Shown piece after piece: positions 51,056 through 62,311 of a stretch of DNA of 64,000 nt. Origin of the DNA: Streptococcus varani (GTDB lineage Bacteria > Bacillota > Bacilli > Lactobacillales > Streptococcaceae). The notes beneath the pieces were generated by a model that did no database searches, was not told the DNA's origin, and was given only the letters and a program-made list of their open reading frames with translations. The stretch spans positions 124,001 through 188,000 of the forward strand of contig NZ_CTEN01000001.1 in NCBI RefSeq assembly GCF_001375655.1, read 5' to 3'. A program made the position numbers and the translations under genes. Positions within the stretch are counted from its first letter, which is position 1. Each line of letters starts with the position of its first letter.

Positions 51056-52325
51056 TCTCGCCCTGCGCATGCGGCCACAAACCATTGACCAAGTGATCGG
51101 TCAAAAACACCTCGTGGGTCCCGGAAAAATCATCCGCCGCATGGTGGAGGCCAATATGCTCTCCTCCATGATTCTCTATGGACCGCCCGGTATCGGAAAA
51201 ACATCTATCGCCTCAGCTATTGCAGGAACGACCCACTTTGCCTTTCGCACCTTCAACGCTACAACAGATACCAAAAAACGCCTGCAGGAAATCGGTGAAG
51301 AAGCCAAGTTTTCAGGTGGCTTAGTACTGATGCTCGACGAGATTCATCGCCTGGACAAGCCCAAACAAGACTTCCTCCTGCCCCTCCTTGAAAATGGCAA
51401 CATTATCATGATTGGGGCTACGACAGAAAATCCATTCTTCTCTGTCACCCCTGCCGTTCGCTCGCGGGTTCAGATTTTTGAGTTGGAACCACTGTCCAAT
51501 GAAGACATCAAGGAAGCCATCCAAAATGCTCTTGCTGATAAGGAGCGGGGCTTTGATTTTAAGGTCAAATTGAACGAAGATGCCCTCAACTTTATCACCA
51601 CAGCTACCAACGGCGATCTACGCTCGGCTTTCAATTCCTTAGAATTAGCCGTCATGTCTACTCAGCCCGATAAAAAAGATCTCCGCCACATTACCCTAGA
51701 TACTGTTGAGAACAGCCTGCAACGCAGTTACATCACCATGGACAAGGATGGGGATGGCCACTACGATGTCCTATCTGCCCTGCAAAAATCCATTCGCGGA
51801 TCCGATGTAGATGCTAGTCTCCATTATGCAGCCCGTCTGATTGAAGGGGGAGATTTGCCAAGCTTGGCCCGCCGTCTGACTGTCATCGCCTATGAGGATA
51901 TCGGTCTGGCTAATCCAGAAGCTCAGGTTCATACCGTAACTGCTATGGAGGCGGCCCAACGAATTGGCTTCCCAGAAGCCCGGATTCTCATCGCAAACGT
52001 GGTCATTGATTTAGCCCTCTCACCCAAGTCCAATTCTGCTATCACAGCTATTGACAAGGCCATGGCTGATTTGCGTCAGTCTGGTAACCTGCCCATTCCT
52101 AGACACTTGCGCGATGGCCATTACGCTGGTAGTAAGGAATTGGGCAACGCAGAAGGCTATAAATATCCGCATGCCTATCCAGAAAAATGGGTGAACCAAC
52201 AATACTTACCAGACAAACTAAAAAGCTCCAGCTATTTTGACCCCAATGAAACCGGCAAATATGAACGGGCATTGGGAGCTACTTTAGAAAAAATTAAACA
52301 GTTGAAATCGCAAAAGAGAGACTAA
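51045..52325 (+). CDS. rarA: Replication-associated recombination protein A
   Basis: 426 residues of the RarA/MgsA AAA+ family. Walker [10 protein letters not shown] (about 46-54), Walker [17 protein letters not shown], sensor [11 protein letters not shown], then the tetramerisation domain. It acts at stalled replication forks with SSB and the clamp loader. TTGGAGG precedes the ATG. Confidence 0.94.
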   Translation: MPHNLALRMRPQTIDQVIGQKHLVGPGKIIRRMVEANMLSSMILYGPPGIGKTSIASAIAGTTHFAFRTFNATTDTKKRLQEIGEEAKFSGGLVLMLDEIHRLDKPKQDFLLPLLENGNIIMIGATTENPFFSVTPAVRSRVQIFELEPLSNEDIKEAIQNALADKERGFDFKVKLNEDALNFITTATNGDLRSAFNSLELAVMSTQPDKKDLRHITLDTVENSLQRSYITMDKDGDGHYDVLSALQKSIRGSDVDASLHYAARLIEGGDLPSLARRLTVIAYEDIGLANPEAQVHTVTAMEAAQRIGFPEARILIANVVIDLALSPKSNSAITAIDKAMADLRQSGNLPIPRHLRDGHYAGSKELGNAEGYKYPHAYPEKWVNQQYLPDKLKSSSYFDPNETGKYERALGATLEKIKQLKSQKRD

Positions 52326-52409
52326 GCTAGATCTGGCAAGGGATTGGGAGCGTTTGCAAAAATTACTTTTACCCCTTGAATTTTTTCAAAATTATGATAC
52401 AATGAAATC

Positions 52410-52612
52410 AGATAAAAAACTGCTGTGGTATACGAATTCATACCTATGTGTTGACCGACTATTTTTTGTATTATTCGGGAAACGAAAGATTTCTGGCAGT
52501 ATGCAGGCCGTCTCACACGGAAGCAACTAAGTCAGGAACGAGTTACCCACCTGCTTCTATGCGCGGGATCAATACAAATCTTGAATTACCGGTACCAATA
52601 CAGCATTTTTTT
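52410..52612 (+). ncRNA. ssrS: 6S RNA (candidate)
   Basis: A promoter TTGAAT-16-TACAAT (52376-52403) is followed by about 203 noncoding bases whose ends pair: CTGCTGTGGTA with TACCAATACAGCA, flanked by A and T runs. The long closing stem, length and poly-T end fit 6S RNA, which binds sigma-A RNA polymerase in stationary phase. Position after rarA agrees with my recall of streptococcal 6S loci; sequence-level proof needs a covariance search. Confidence 0.68.
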
Positions 52613-52685
52613 GCCTCCTTAGCTCAGTTGGTAGAGCAGTAGACTCTTAATCTATGGGTCGCAGGTTCGAGCCCTGCAGGGGGTA
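52613..52685 (+). tRNA. tRNA-Lys (CTT)
   Basis: Cloverleaf: acceptor GCCTCCT/AGGGGGT, D arm GCTC/GAGC, anticodon loop CTCTTAA (anticodon CTT), T arm GCAGG-TTCGAGC-CCTGC. CCA is not encoded. It begins directly at the T run of the 6S-like RNA, with no promoter between. Confidence 0.93.
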
Positions 52686-52689
52686 TGTT

Positions 52690-52729
52690 GATATGAGAAA
52701 AGTCCTAGTTTAAGGGCTTTTTCTCGTAT
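52690..52729 (+). terminator. Terminator of tRNA-Lys
   Basis: Long stem ATATGAGAAAAG/CTTTTTCTCGTAT with a T run inside its 3' arm, five bases after the tRNA. Confidence 0.7.
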
Positions 52730-52770
52730 CATTTTTAATTTTACTCACCATTTTATCTGCTTTTCTTTTT

Positions 52771-52806
52771 AAAAAAAGACAAACCAGCTGATTATTCAAC
52801 TGGTTT
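52771..52806 (-). terminator. Terminator of the nrd operon
   Basis: AACCAGTTGA/TCAGCTGGTT stem followed by TGTCTTTTTTT on the minus strand, just after nrdG. Confidence 0.85.
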
Positions 52807-52810
52807 TTGA

Positions 52811-53425
52811 TTACATCAGATCTTCTCGACTCACTTGAGCGTAGTCCGTCTCTCCATCCTTAAGTTTATCCCAGATAACTACTCGATCTTGTGCCAGAGA
52901 TTTCTGCACATCAATGACACGTTGGTTAGAAGAGCCACAGAATTGCAGCATAAGATTCCGTTTGGTCCGGTCAAAACGACCATCTACTAAAATATCTACC
53001 ATAGACAAAAGTTCTAGTTTGTCAGGTGTTTCCTGCAGCATTTCTTCCCATGTATAACCTGTCCAGGACCAGATATCCTTATTGGGTAACTCTTTTTTGA
53101 TGCGTTTGACCAAAGGAAGGAGAATGCCTGTATTGAGAAAAGGCTCGCCACCCAGCAAGGTCAAACCTTGCACATAGGGCTGAGCTAGATCTTTCATAAT
53201 CTGCTCTTCCAGTTCCTGACTATAAGGAATGCCTGCCCTAAAATTCCATGTCGCTATATTATAACAGCCCTGACAATGGAACATACAACCAGCTACATAG
53301 AGGGAGTTGCGCACTCCTTCTCCATCTACAAAATTGAAAGCCTTATAATCAATGATACGTCCTTGACTCAGTTCTTCTGATGTCCATTGACCAGGCTCAG
53401 GCGTATTCCACAGTTTTTCTTCCAT
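52811..53425 (-). CDS. nrdG: Anaerobic ribonucleotide reductase activating protein
   Basis: 204 residues, radical SAM. The CMFHCQGCYN cluster (CxxxCxxC) binds the iron-sulfur centre that generates the glycyl radical on NrdD under anaerobiosis; LTLLGGEPFLN is the GGE motif for SAM. Last gene of the nrdD operon. Confidence 0.96.
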   Translation of the reverse strand: MEEKLWNTPEPGQWTSEELSQGRIIDYKAFNFVDGEGVRNSLYVAGCMFHCQGCYNIATWNFRAGIPYSQELEEQIMKDLAQPYVQGLTLLGGEPFLNTGILLPLVKRIKKELPNKDIWSWTGYTWEEMLQETPDKLELLSMVDILVDGRFDRTKRNLMLQFCGSSNQRVIDVQKSLAQDRVVIWDKLKDGETDYAQVSREDLM

Positions 53426-53439
53426 AAAAAGCTCCTTGA

Positions 53440-53937
53440 TTAGGTCAGGTCAATCCAATAGCGCTCGACTCCCTCTCGCACATCTTCTAGTTGGCCTCCA
53501 TTAGCAACAATGACACTTCGGCTAGCTGGATTGTCTTGCCTACAAGTAACCAAGACTCGCTGGATATTCTTATTTTTAGCAAGGGGCAGGCTCTGCATCA
53601 GCATATCTTTGGCGTAGCCCTTACCACGTACAGATGGTCGAACCGAATAACCAATATGTCCACCTTGGTTGAGCAAGTAGTCGTTCAAGACCAGACGGAG
53701 ATTCAGAAAACCAACCGCCTCATCATCTACAAAACCCAGCAACTGAATAGCCGGAACCCAACCATCTGGCAGGTTGAGACCTATTTCCATATCCTGGTTA
53801 CTGGCAAGCCAGTCCTCATAATCAAAACGCTCTTTGTCCCAGAAGCCACCATCGTGGTCTGATTGCATTTTCTCAAATTCAGTCATCATGGCTAGAACAG
53901 TTTCCTTATCCGCCAAAGTCGGTCTGCGTAATTCCAT
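53440..53937 (-). CDS. GNAT family acetyltransferase
   Basis: 165 residues. GYSVRPSVRGKGYAKDMLMQ is the acetyl-CoA loop; RRPTLADKETVLAMM is the usual start. It is regularly found between nrdG and nrdD in streptococci; substrate unknown. AAAGGA precedes the ATG. Confidence 0.9.
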   Translation of the reverse strand: MELRRPTLADKETVLAMMTEFEKMQSDHDGGFWDKERFDYEDWLASNQDMEIGLNLPDGWVPAIQLLGFVDDEAVGFLNLRLVLNDYLLNQGGHIGYSVRPSVRGKGYAKDMLMQSLPLAKNKNIQRVLVTCRQDNPASRSVIVANGGQLEDVREGVERYWIDLT

Positions 53938-53947
53938 AAGATCCTTT

Positions 53948-54883
53948 CTAGATTTCAGGCAAAGTCAGATCCAAGTCACCCCAAGGTTTGTCCGAACGGT
54001 TGATCTGTTCGCAAATCCAATGACTGAGTAAACTGGATGCTGGACTGACTGGATTGACACCGGTTTTGATGGCTTCCAAATAAGCATCCACAATGCTCTC
54101 AAATCCACGTTTGTAGAGGGTGGTATCCCAAGAACCGAAGGCATCGAGAGTTTCCCGAGTCTCCTCATAGATTTTTAACTCATCTAAATTTTTCAACTGA
54201 TAGGTGGACTGAGGCGTCTGCACTTCCATGAGCTCCCGACGGCTACCGGACTGCAGGTTCATGCTAGCCACGATAGAAGTCCCGGCTGATTTGAGGGTCA
54301 CAGCTACCTGACTGAGCTGACCATCCTCCAAATGATAGGAGAAAGAACCCGAAACCGGCTGATCATCTGCTAAAAAGAGAGCCGTATCCAAAGGATGAAT
54401 GAAGAAATCAAAGAGCTTGTACTGCAAGTCTCCCGTACGATTAACATCATTTTTCTCCACGATAATCCGACGTTTGTCTCCCTGATCTTTCATATCTAGA
54501 ACTTTAGGGGCAAAACGTCGATTGAATCCTGCCATGAGAAAGGTTCCTTTGGCCTTGGCCAACTTGTAAAGCCGAGCTGTCTCTCTATAGTCCTCGGAAA
54601 TCGGCTTGTCCATGTAAACCGGGATGCCACGCTCCAGAAAGAGTGTCGCCATCTCCACATGGGCTAGGGTAGCCGCATGAATCATAACCCCGTCCAAGTC
54701 AGCAGCTACTAAGTCTTGGGCCGAAGCATAGGTCCGGCTGTGAGCAAATAAATCTGCCACCTGATTTAAGACCTCTTGATTGCGCGTAAAAAAGTGCCAT
54801 TCGATACCTGACAATTGTCGTAAATAGGGCAGGTAGGCTTTTTGCGAAATACCACCCATACCAACAATACCAATTTTCAACAT
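53948..54883 (-). CDS. Gfo/Idh/MocA family oxidoreductase
   Basis: 311 residues. N-terminal Rossmann fold KIGIVGMGGISQKAYLPYL, a YMDKPISEDYRE motif (with the catalytic lysine of the family), then the C-terminal alpha-beta domain. Substrate unknown, presumably a sugar or cyclitol. AGGAGG precedes the ATG; part of the nrd operon by spacing. Confidence 0.88.
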   Translation of the reverse strand: MLKIGIVGMGGISQKAYLPYLRQLSGIEWHFFTRNQEVLNQVADLFAHSRTYASAQDLVAADLDGVMIHAATLAHVEMATLFLERGIPVYMDKPISEDYRETARLYKLAKAKGTFLMAGFNRRFAPKVLDMKDQGDKRRIIVEKNDVNRTGDLQYKLFDFFIHPLDTALFLADDQPVSGSFSYHLEDGQLSQVAVTLKSAGTSIVASMNLQSGSRRELMEVQTPQSTYQLKNLDELKIYEETRETLDAFGSWDTTLYKRGFESIVDAYLEAIKTGVNPVSPASSLLSHWICEQINRSDKPWGDLDLTLPEI

Positions 54884-54906
54884 AACTTGACACCTCCTTT
54901 TTCCAT

Positions 54907-55044
54907 TTACTTGCTAACTTTTTTCTTAGCCTGTTTGAGCAAGGCTTGCACCCGTGATTTTTTATCGGACTTAACCGTTGAGTTCTTTTCATGGAATTTC
55001 TCCACACGTTGCATGCCTTTATAATCTAATTGAAATTTTCCCAT
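54907..55044 (-). CDS. 45-residue basic protein of the nrd operon
   Basis: Starts MGKFQLDYKGMQRVEKFHEK and ends in a lysine-rich helix (LLKQAKKKVSK). A protein of this size lies directly after nrdD in other streptococci (recall), so this is a conserved small gene rather than noise. Function unknown. Confidence 0.75.
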   Translation of the reverse strand: MGKFQLDYKGMQRVEKFHEKNSTVKSDKKSRVQALLKQAKKKVSK

Positions 55045-55136
55045 AGTGATGATACTGAGGGCGAACAGAAAGTGACTTCATGATAGGAGCCTATCTCTGT
55101 TCAAATTTCCCTCTTTTCCTTTCCTGTTCTCGTTTA

Positions 55137-55166
55137 GAAAAGCTCAGTAGATACTGAGCCTTTCTC
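55137..55166 (-). terminator. Hairpin after nrdD
   Basis: GGCTCAGT-ATCT-ACTGAGCTTTTCT on the minus strand. The T run is short, so it may be a partial terminator or attenuator that lowers expression of the downstream operon genes relative to nrdD. Confidence 0.65.
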
Positions 55167-55184
55167 TATTATAGCACATAGCTC

Positions 55185-57365
55185 CTAATTCCCAGCACCA
55201 AGCACATGAATAGTAGAGCCATTCATATGTTTGACACGGGCAGAGATTTCCTTATGGCGACCGTTGACCATTGGACGAGCTTGGGGATTTCCAAGGTAGC
55301 CACAGGTGCGTTTGACAACATCCACCGTTTTTGGATCCGTATTGCCACAGTTTGGACACTTGAAGCCACGTTCTGTCGGCTCAAAATCGCCCTCAAATTC
55401 ACACTGATAGCATTTATCGATTGGTGTATTAGTTCCCAAGTAACCCACACGATCATAGGCATAGTCCCAAACAGCTTCCAGAGCTTTTGGATTTTGTTGT
55501 AGAACCGGGTACTCACAGTAGTGGATAAAGCCACCTGAAGCACCTGCAGCAGGATAGTCCTTTTCAAAATCCAATTTCTCAAACGGTGTCGGATTCTTTC
55601 TGACATCATAGTGGAAGGAATTGGTGTAGTATTCCTTATCTGTGATATCTTCAACAATGCCAAATTTCTCCTTGTCCATGCGACAGAAACGGTCTGTTAA
55701 ACTTTCAGACGGTGTCGAATAGACAGAGAAATGGTAATCATACTCATCAGACCAGTCCGCACAAAGAGTCTTCATCGTTCGGATGATGTCTAAGGTGAAT
55801 TCCTTGGCTTCTGGGTTAGTTTCCCATTCTCCGCCGTAAAAGCTAGTCGCCACTTCATAAAGGCCAATATACCCTAGCGAAATGGTGGCGCGGCGGTGCT
55901 TGAAGAGGTCATCCACATTGCCGTCCTTAGCTAGACGCTTACCAAAAGCTCCATATTGGTAAAGAATCGGTGCATTGGCTGGTGTTGCTTCCTTGACACG
56001 ATTGACACGGTAGACTAAGGCATCCTTGGCAATGGCCATGCGTTCTTGGAATAAAGTCCAAAATTTATCCCTATCACCGGCAGCTTCCAAAGCGATGCGA
56101 GGTAAGTTGACGGTCACTACCCCCAAGTTCATACGACCTGAGTTGACTTCTTGACCTTCCTCATCCGTCCAACCTTGCAAGAAGGACCGGCAACCCATCG
56201 GCACCTTAAAGGAACCGGTCAATTCGACAATCTTATCATAAGAAAGCACATCTGGATACATGCGTTTAGTGGCACATTCCAAGGCCAATTGTTTGATGTC
56301 ATAGTTGGGCGAACCCGCTTCTAGGTTGATCCCGCGCTTAAGAGTGAAAATCAATTTAGGGAAGATAGCCGTCCGGCCTTCCTTGCCCAGCCCCTTGATG
56401 CGAATGTTGAGAATGGCTTTTTGAATTTCACGTTCAAAGAAATCCGTTCCCAAACCAAAACCAAGTGAGGTAAAGGGGGTTTGTCCATTTGAAGTAAAGA
56501 GTGTATTAATCTCGTATTCCAAGGACTGCATCGCATCATAGATGTCTTTTTTGGTCTTAGCAAGAGCATACTCTTCTTGCTTGTCTTCTTTGACCCAGTC
56601 CTTGGCATCTTTAAGATGTTTTTCGTAGTTGAGTTTGGCATATGGCGCCAGAACTTCATCGATGCGGTCTGCCGAGCAGCCTCCATATTGACTGGATGCC
56701 ACATTGGCGATAATCTGCGAAATCTGCGCCGTCGCCGTCTGGATAGACTTTGGGCTTTCTACATCTGCATTCCCAATCTTGAAACCATTCTCCAACATAC
56801 CCTTAAAATCAATCAAGCAACAATTGGTCATGGGAGTATAGGGACTGTAATCCAAGTCATGGTAGTGGATTTCCCCTTTTTGATGGGCATTGGCCACATG
56901 GGGCGGTAAGAGTTTCAAACCGATAGACTTGCCGACAATCCCCGCTGTCAAATCACGCTGAGTATTAAAAACATTACTATCCTTATTGGCATTTTCATTG
57001 ACCACTGCCTGATCTTTGGACAAGAGCTTGTGAATCTCTCGGTTGATATCCATGGCTTGGTGGCGCTGGAAGTCACGCTGGGTCCGGTACTGAATATATT
57101 GTTCAGCCAAATCATACTGATGAGCTTGCAGCAGTTCTTGCTCTACAATGTTTTGAATCTCATAGATTTGGATATCTTTTTCAAAACGACGGTCGATTTC
57201 GGCCAAAACCATGTCCATGACCTGATCCAGACTGCTTTGCGAGATCATTTTTTCAAGAGGAAGTTCCTGATTAGCTCTTTCCAAGGCGGACGAAATTTTT
57301 TTTTGGTCAAAAGATACTGCACGACCATCCCGCTTCAAAACAACCATCTCAACTTTTGCACTCAT
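55185..57365 (-). CDS. nrdD: Anaerobic ribonucleoside-triphosphate reductase
   Basis: 726 residues. N-terminal ATP-cone (KRDGRAVSFDQKKISSALER), ten-stranded barrel core, C-terminal zinc site CYQCEFEGDFEPTERGFKCP plus NCG, and a glycyl-radical loop RTCGYLGNPQARPMVNGRH near the end. It makes dNTPs without oxygen. NrdR-like boxes overlie its promoter. Confidence 0.97.
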   Translation of the reverse strand: MSAKVEMVVLKRDGRAVSFDQKKISSALERANQELPLEKMISQSSLDQVMDMVLAEIDRRFEKDIQIYEIQNIVEQELLQAHQYDLAEQYIQYRTQRDFQRHQAMDINREIHKLLSKDQAVVNENANKDSNVFNTQRDLTAGIVGKSIGLKLLPPHVANAHQKGEIHYHDLDYSPYTPMTNCCLIDFKGMLENGFKIGNADVESPKSIQTATAQISQIIANVASSQYGGCSADRIDEVLAPYAKLNYEKHLKDAKDWVKEDKQEEYALAKTKKDIYDAMQSLEYEINTLFTSNGQTPFTSLGFGLGTDFFEREIQKAILNIRIKGLGKEGRTAIFPKLIFTLKRGINLEAGSPNYDIKQLALECATKRMYPDVLSYDKIVELTGSFKVPMGCRSFLQGWTDEEGQEVNSGRMNLGVVTVNLPRIALEAAGDRDKFWTLFQERMAIAKDALVYRVNRVKEATPANAPILYQYGAFGKRLAKDGNVDDLFKHRRATISLGYIGLYEVATSFYGGEWETNPEAKEFTLDIIRTMKTLCADWSDEYDYHFSVYSTPSESLTDRFCRMDKEKFGIVEDITDKEYYTNSFHYDVRKNPTPFEKLDFEKDYPAAGASGGFIHYCEYPVLQQNPKALEAVWDYAYDRVGYLGTNTPIDKCYQCEFEGDFEPTERGFKCPNCGNTDPKTVDVVKRTCGYLGNPQARPMVNGRHKEISARVKHMNGSTIHVLGAGN

Positions 57366-57398
57366 TTCTCATCCTCCAAGCATTTACCTTCATTCATT

Positions 57399-57410
57399 AC
57401 AATATAGTGT
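57399..57410 (-). promoter_or_regulatory. NrdR-box-like site 1 overlapping nrdD -10
   Basis: ACACTATATTGT on the minus strand resembles the NrdR box. It overlaps the TACACT -10 (57406-57411) of a promoter whose TTGAAT -35 is at 57429-57434 (17-base spacer). Confidence 0.68.
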
Positions 57411-57469
57411 ATCACGATAGACATCAAAATTCAATATCTTGTGGAATATTTCTTTTTCTTTTTTAAAAG

Positions 57470-57485
57470 ACACAATATGTAGTGA
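57470..57485. promoter_or_regulatory. NrdR-box-like site 2
   Basis: ACACAATATGTAGTGA matches the NrdR box pattern. Its centre lies 73 bases, about seven helical turns, from site 1, on the same DNA face. Confidence 0.65.
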
Positions 57486-57840
57486 TAAAAATAGAAAACT
57501 TGAAATTTTATTTTCATAATCTTTTTCATCTATTCTTCTTCTAGAAATTCAAATTATAGTCGAATGAATGAACTTTTGGACTAGGAATTGAGACGCAGGC
57601 AGCTCCAACAGTCAGGGAAGTGACTGTTGGAGGCGAGAAATAAAAACTGACGAAAGTCCATTCACCTTACAGTCTAGAAATAGACCGTTTGAGGTTAGAA
57701 ATAGAAGAAATTAAGTTTCTCTCAACTAGAATATGGCAAGTAGAAAATGACGGCTTATCAACGTTCATTCAAATGACTCTATTTTCACAAGGCAGGCTGG
57801 AGTTCAGGCTTTTCCGAACATTTTCTACGTCAATCTATAA
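57486..57840. other. Intergenic region upstream of nrdD, with repeat remnants
   Basis: About 355 bases with no supported gene. It contains the hairpin repeat at 57603-57632 and a related unpaired word, CCGTTTGAGGTTAGAAAT, at about 57687-57704. A 78-codon frame here lacks a ribosome site and protein-like sequence. Confidence 0.5.
57603..57632. repeat. Dispersed hairpin repeat, copy B
   Basis: CTCCAACAGTCA-GGGAAG-TGACTGTTGGAG is a perfect 12-base stem followed by GCGAGAAAT. It is related to copy A at 32344-32373 (shared CTCCAACA, TGTTGGAG and G-GAAAT). Confidence 0.6.
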
Positions 57841-57873
57841 GAAAACACGACCTCTTAAAAAAGAAGTCGTGTT
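57841..57873 (-). terminator. Terminator of the glpKOF genes
   Basis: ACACGACTTCTT/AAGAGGTCGTGT stem followed by TTTTC on the minus strand, after glpF. Confidence 0.8.
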
Positions 57874-57895
57874 AGTGGTCATTCACTGGAAAGGT

Positions 57896-58600
57896 TTAAA
57901 ACATTCCAAAGATAAGGACAGCTAAGGCTGCACCAAGCATTGGTCCCACTACTGGAATCCATGAGTAGCCCCAATCAGAATCTCCCTTGTTTTTCATTGG
58001 TAAAATCGCATGCATGATACGTGGACCTAGGTCACGCGCTGGGTTGATGGCATAGCCTGAGGTTCCTCCAAGTGACAAACCAATTCCCCAAACCAAGAAG
58101 GCTACACAGATAATACCTAGACCGCCAGGCATATCATAAAAACCAAAACTGAGGATTCCAAGAACAAGAACAAAGGTTCCAAGGATTTCGCTGATTAGGT
58201 TCGTAGCAGAGTTGCGGATGGCTGGGCCGGTTGAGAAAGTTGCCAAAATGCCAGCCTTGTCTTCACAAACATCATAGTGGGGTTTGTGCATAATCCAAAC
58301 AAGCGTTGTACCAAGCATTGCTCCAAGCATCTGAGCGATTACATAGCCTCCAAAAGTGGCCCAACTAATGTCTCCTTTGAGGGCAAAGGCAAAAGAAACT
58401 GCTGGATTCAGGTGAGCAGGACTCATATTTCCTGAAATGTAGGCAGCAATGAGAACGGCAAAGGCCCAACCTGCTGTGATAACAATCCAACCAGCATTGT
58501 TATTTTTTGTTTTAGGGAGAACCACTCCGGCAACGACACCATTACCCAGTAACACCAAAATGGCGGTTCCTAAAAATTCTCCAAATATATCGTTCGTCAT
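57896..58600 (-). CDS. glpF: Glycerol uptake facilitator
   Basis: 234 residues, six membrane helices plus two half-helices with NPA motifs: HLNPAVSFAF and AINPARDLGPR. The aspartate after the second NPA-R is typical of glycerol-conducting aquaglyceroporins. Glycerol enters by diffusion and is trapped by GlpK. It follows glpO by 12 bases. Confidence 0.96.
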   Translation of the reverse strand: MTNDIFGEFLGTAILVLLGNGVVAGVVLPKTKNNNAGWIVITAGWAFAVLIAAYISGNMSPAHLNPAVSFAFALKGDISWATFGGYVIAQMLGAMLGTTLVWIMHKPHYDVCEDKAGILATFSTGPAIRNSATNLISEILGTFVLVLGILSFGFYDMPGGLGIICVAFLVWGIGLSLGGTSGYAINPARDLGPRIMHAILPMKNKGDSDWGYSWIPVVGPMLGAALAVLIFGMF

Positions 58601-58612
58601 ATCCTTCTCCTT

Positions 58613-60436
58613 TTATTGTTTTAAATGGCGCAAGTCATTTTCTGAAAGAACTTGTTCCAATTTTTCTTTAGCGGCAACTTTTTCATCAGCTGACCAATCA
58701 TAGTAGGTACTCATTTCATTGAGGACGGGATCCATTAAAGCATCGACTTCTTCCCGTTTAAAGAGCATGTAGTTTGTGCGGCGTAAGAAGAAGTCTACCG
58801 GACTCAGCGCCATCTCATAACGCATTGCATAATGGAGGGATAAGGTTTGAGCTAAGGTCAAGCCTTCTGCAACGTCCACCAATCGTGCCAAGGCATAAAC
58901 TTTAGGAGCATTGGACCCATAAAGATTGGTCAAGTAGTTGGCATCTTCAAAGGATAGGCCGTTGGCAACCCCAAGCTGAGAGTAGGCTTCGATTTCTTGG
59001 TCGATATTGGAAGAGTTAAGTTCTCCACCTGAGACCGGATAGGTTTTTGAGTTGATGAGTTTAAAGTTGCGTCCAAATTCCTCTTTCAAGATGGATAAAA
59101 TGAGTTGCATAGCACCCTCTGCCATCTTACGATAATCTGTAATCTTACCACCGGCTAGGGTAACGAGGCCATTCTCATCTCTTTCAAGATTCGATCCGCG
59201 AGAAACAGCTGACGGATCTAGTGTTTTCTCAGAGGTGCTTGCTTCCAGATGAGTTACCGCATTTTCAACTTCTTCACGCGTTCTTTCATCAGACAGATAG
59301 CCCTTGACCATGTCAATCAAGCCATTGAAGCTATCATCACTGATTTTGCCACTATTTCCTCCGTTGTAGTCAGAGGCGCTGTTTCCAGCAATCAAAGGAC
59401 GTAGACCCACCCAGCCACTTTCGATATCTGACAGGGTCAATTTTGCTTCAGGGAAGCGATTGTTGACAATGCTGAGCAAGTAATCCACATCTTCTTGCGT
59501 CACTTGTGGGTTTGCTAAATCGCCTTTGTAGTCGGTATCTGTTGTACCAAAATAGGTTTTTCCTTCTCTTGGTAGAACAAAAATCATGCGACCATCACCA
59601 AGTCCGGTATCGAAGTAAACAGGTTGTGGTACTTGCAGACGACTTTGGTCAACCACAAGGTGAACGCCTTTTGTCGGTCTCATCTGGTGAACAGGCTGAC
59701 CTTCTGACAAGTTTCTGACCTCATCACTCCATGGACCGGTTGTGTTAATGACTAATCGAGCTCTGATTTCAATCGTCTCATCTGTTAACAAGTCCCGCGC
59801 TACAACACCAACAACCTTGTGATTGTCGTCATATAAGAAAGCCTCTGCTTTCACATGATTGGCTATCAAAGCTCCGTCATGATTGGCCCGCTTAATATTT
59901 TCAATCACAAGTCGGGCATCATTGTTGCGGAAATCCAGGTAAACACCACCGCCTAACAAGCCTTCTTCTTTCAGATTTGGTGCTCTCTTTAGCACTTCCT
60001 CTTTGCTTAAAACTTTATTTGCAAATGGTGTATTGGTGACATTGGCCAATAAATCATACAAGTCCATGGCCACTTTCAATCGAAAGAGACTGAAGGTTGA
60101 CCCTGGCTCATCGTATACTGGTAGAAGCATTGGATCTGGCTTTGGAATATGTGGTGCCACACGTTGCACGACGGCCCGTTCGGAAACGGTATCCGCAACC
60201 ACTTCTACATCAAATTGTTTTAAATAACGCAAACCTCCATGAACGAGTTTGGTTGACCGACTACTGGTTCCTTCCGCAAAATCTTGCATCTCAATGAGAG
60301 CTGTATCGAGACCACTTGCAGCAGCTTGCAAGGCTACCCCTGCACCAGTGATCCCACCACCGATAACCAATAAATCCAAGGTCCTATCCTGCATCTTTTG
60401 CAGAGCTAATTGTCTTGTTTTTTTTGAAAATTCCAT
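58613..60436 (-). CDS. glpO: Alpha-glycerophosphate oxidase
   Basis: 607 residues from the ATG at 60436. N-terminal FAD motif DLLVIGGGITGAGVALQAAA, then EGTSSRSTKLVHGGLRYLKQ. The length and an extra middle segment mark it as the streptococcal oxidase, which passes electrons to oxygen and makes hydrogen peroxide, rather than the quinone-linked GlpD. Second gene of glpKOF. Confidence 0.95.
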   Translation of the reverse strand: MEFSKKTRQLALQKMQDRTLDLLVIGGGITGAGVALQAAASGLDTALIEMQDFAEGTSSRSTKLVHGGLRYLKQFDVEVVADTVSERAVVQRVAPHIPKPDPMLLPVYDEPGSTFSLFRLKVAMDLYDLLANVTNTPFANKVLSKEEVLKRAPNLKEEGLLGGGVYLDFRNNDARLVIENIKRANHDGALIANHVKAEAFLYDDNHKVVGVVARDLLTDETIEIRARLVINTTGPWSDEVRNLSEGQPVHQMRPTKGVHLVVDQSRLQVPQPVYFDTGLGDGRMIFVLPREGKTYFGTTDTDYKGDLANPQVTQEDVDYLLSIVNNRFPEAKLTLSDIESGWVGLRPLIAGNSASDYNGGNSGKISDDSFNGLIDMVKGYLSDERTREEVENAVTHLEASTSEKTLDPSAVSRGSNLERDENGLVTLAGGKITDYRKMAEGAMQLILSILKEEFGRNFKLINSKTYPVSGGELNSSNIDQEIEAYSQLGVANGLSFEDANYLTNLYGSNAPKVYALARLVDVAEGLTLAQTLSLHYAMRYEMALSPVDFFLRRTNYMLFKREEVDALMDPVLNEMSTYYDWSADEKVAAKEKLEQVLSENDLRHLKQ

Positions 60437-60616
60437 TCTCTTTACTCCCAAGTTCTATATGACATAATTGATCTAATCCAATTTTACTGATACCCTTTGA
60501 AAATCAACATTCGATTTTGTTAAAGCTCCTTGCCTACCACTAGGTATGGATGCGTCACTTTGCTCCATCTGTTTTTAATTTTCTTTTAGTATTTATATTA
60601 AGGATTAAGGAACTGC
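60437..60616. other. glpK-glpO intergenic region
   Basis: 180 bases, AT-rich, no clear hairpin terminator and no strong promoter. It is long for an operon joint, so glpO may have its own weak promoter. Confidence 0.4.
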
Positions 60617-62157
<1,541 letters not shown>

Positions 62158-62311
62158 TTTTATCAAAAATAGAACACCCTCGCCTATCAAGATTTTTAAA
62201 CTTTTGAAAAAGTCTGATAGGATTGGGCTTTAATAATCAATTTTCTTTTTTATAGAGTCTCCTTCAGCGAAGGTCAACTAACTTAGTCCTCACCTTTACC
62301 TAGCAAATAGG

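Noticed and set aside
57689-57925. 78-codon plus-strand ORF upstream of nrdD
   Set aside because: No ribosome site; it runs through repeat remnants and the glp terminator into glpF antisense.
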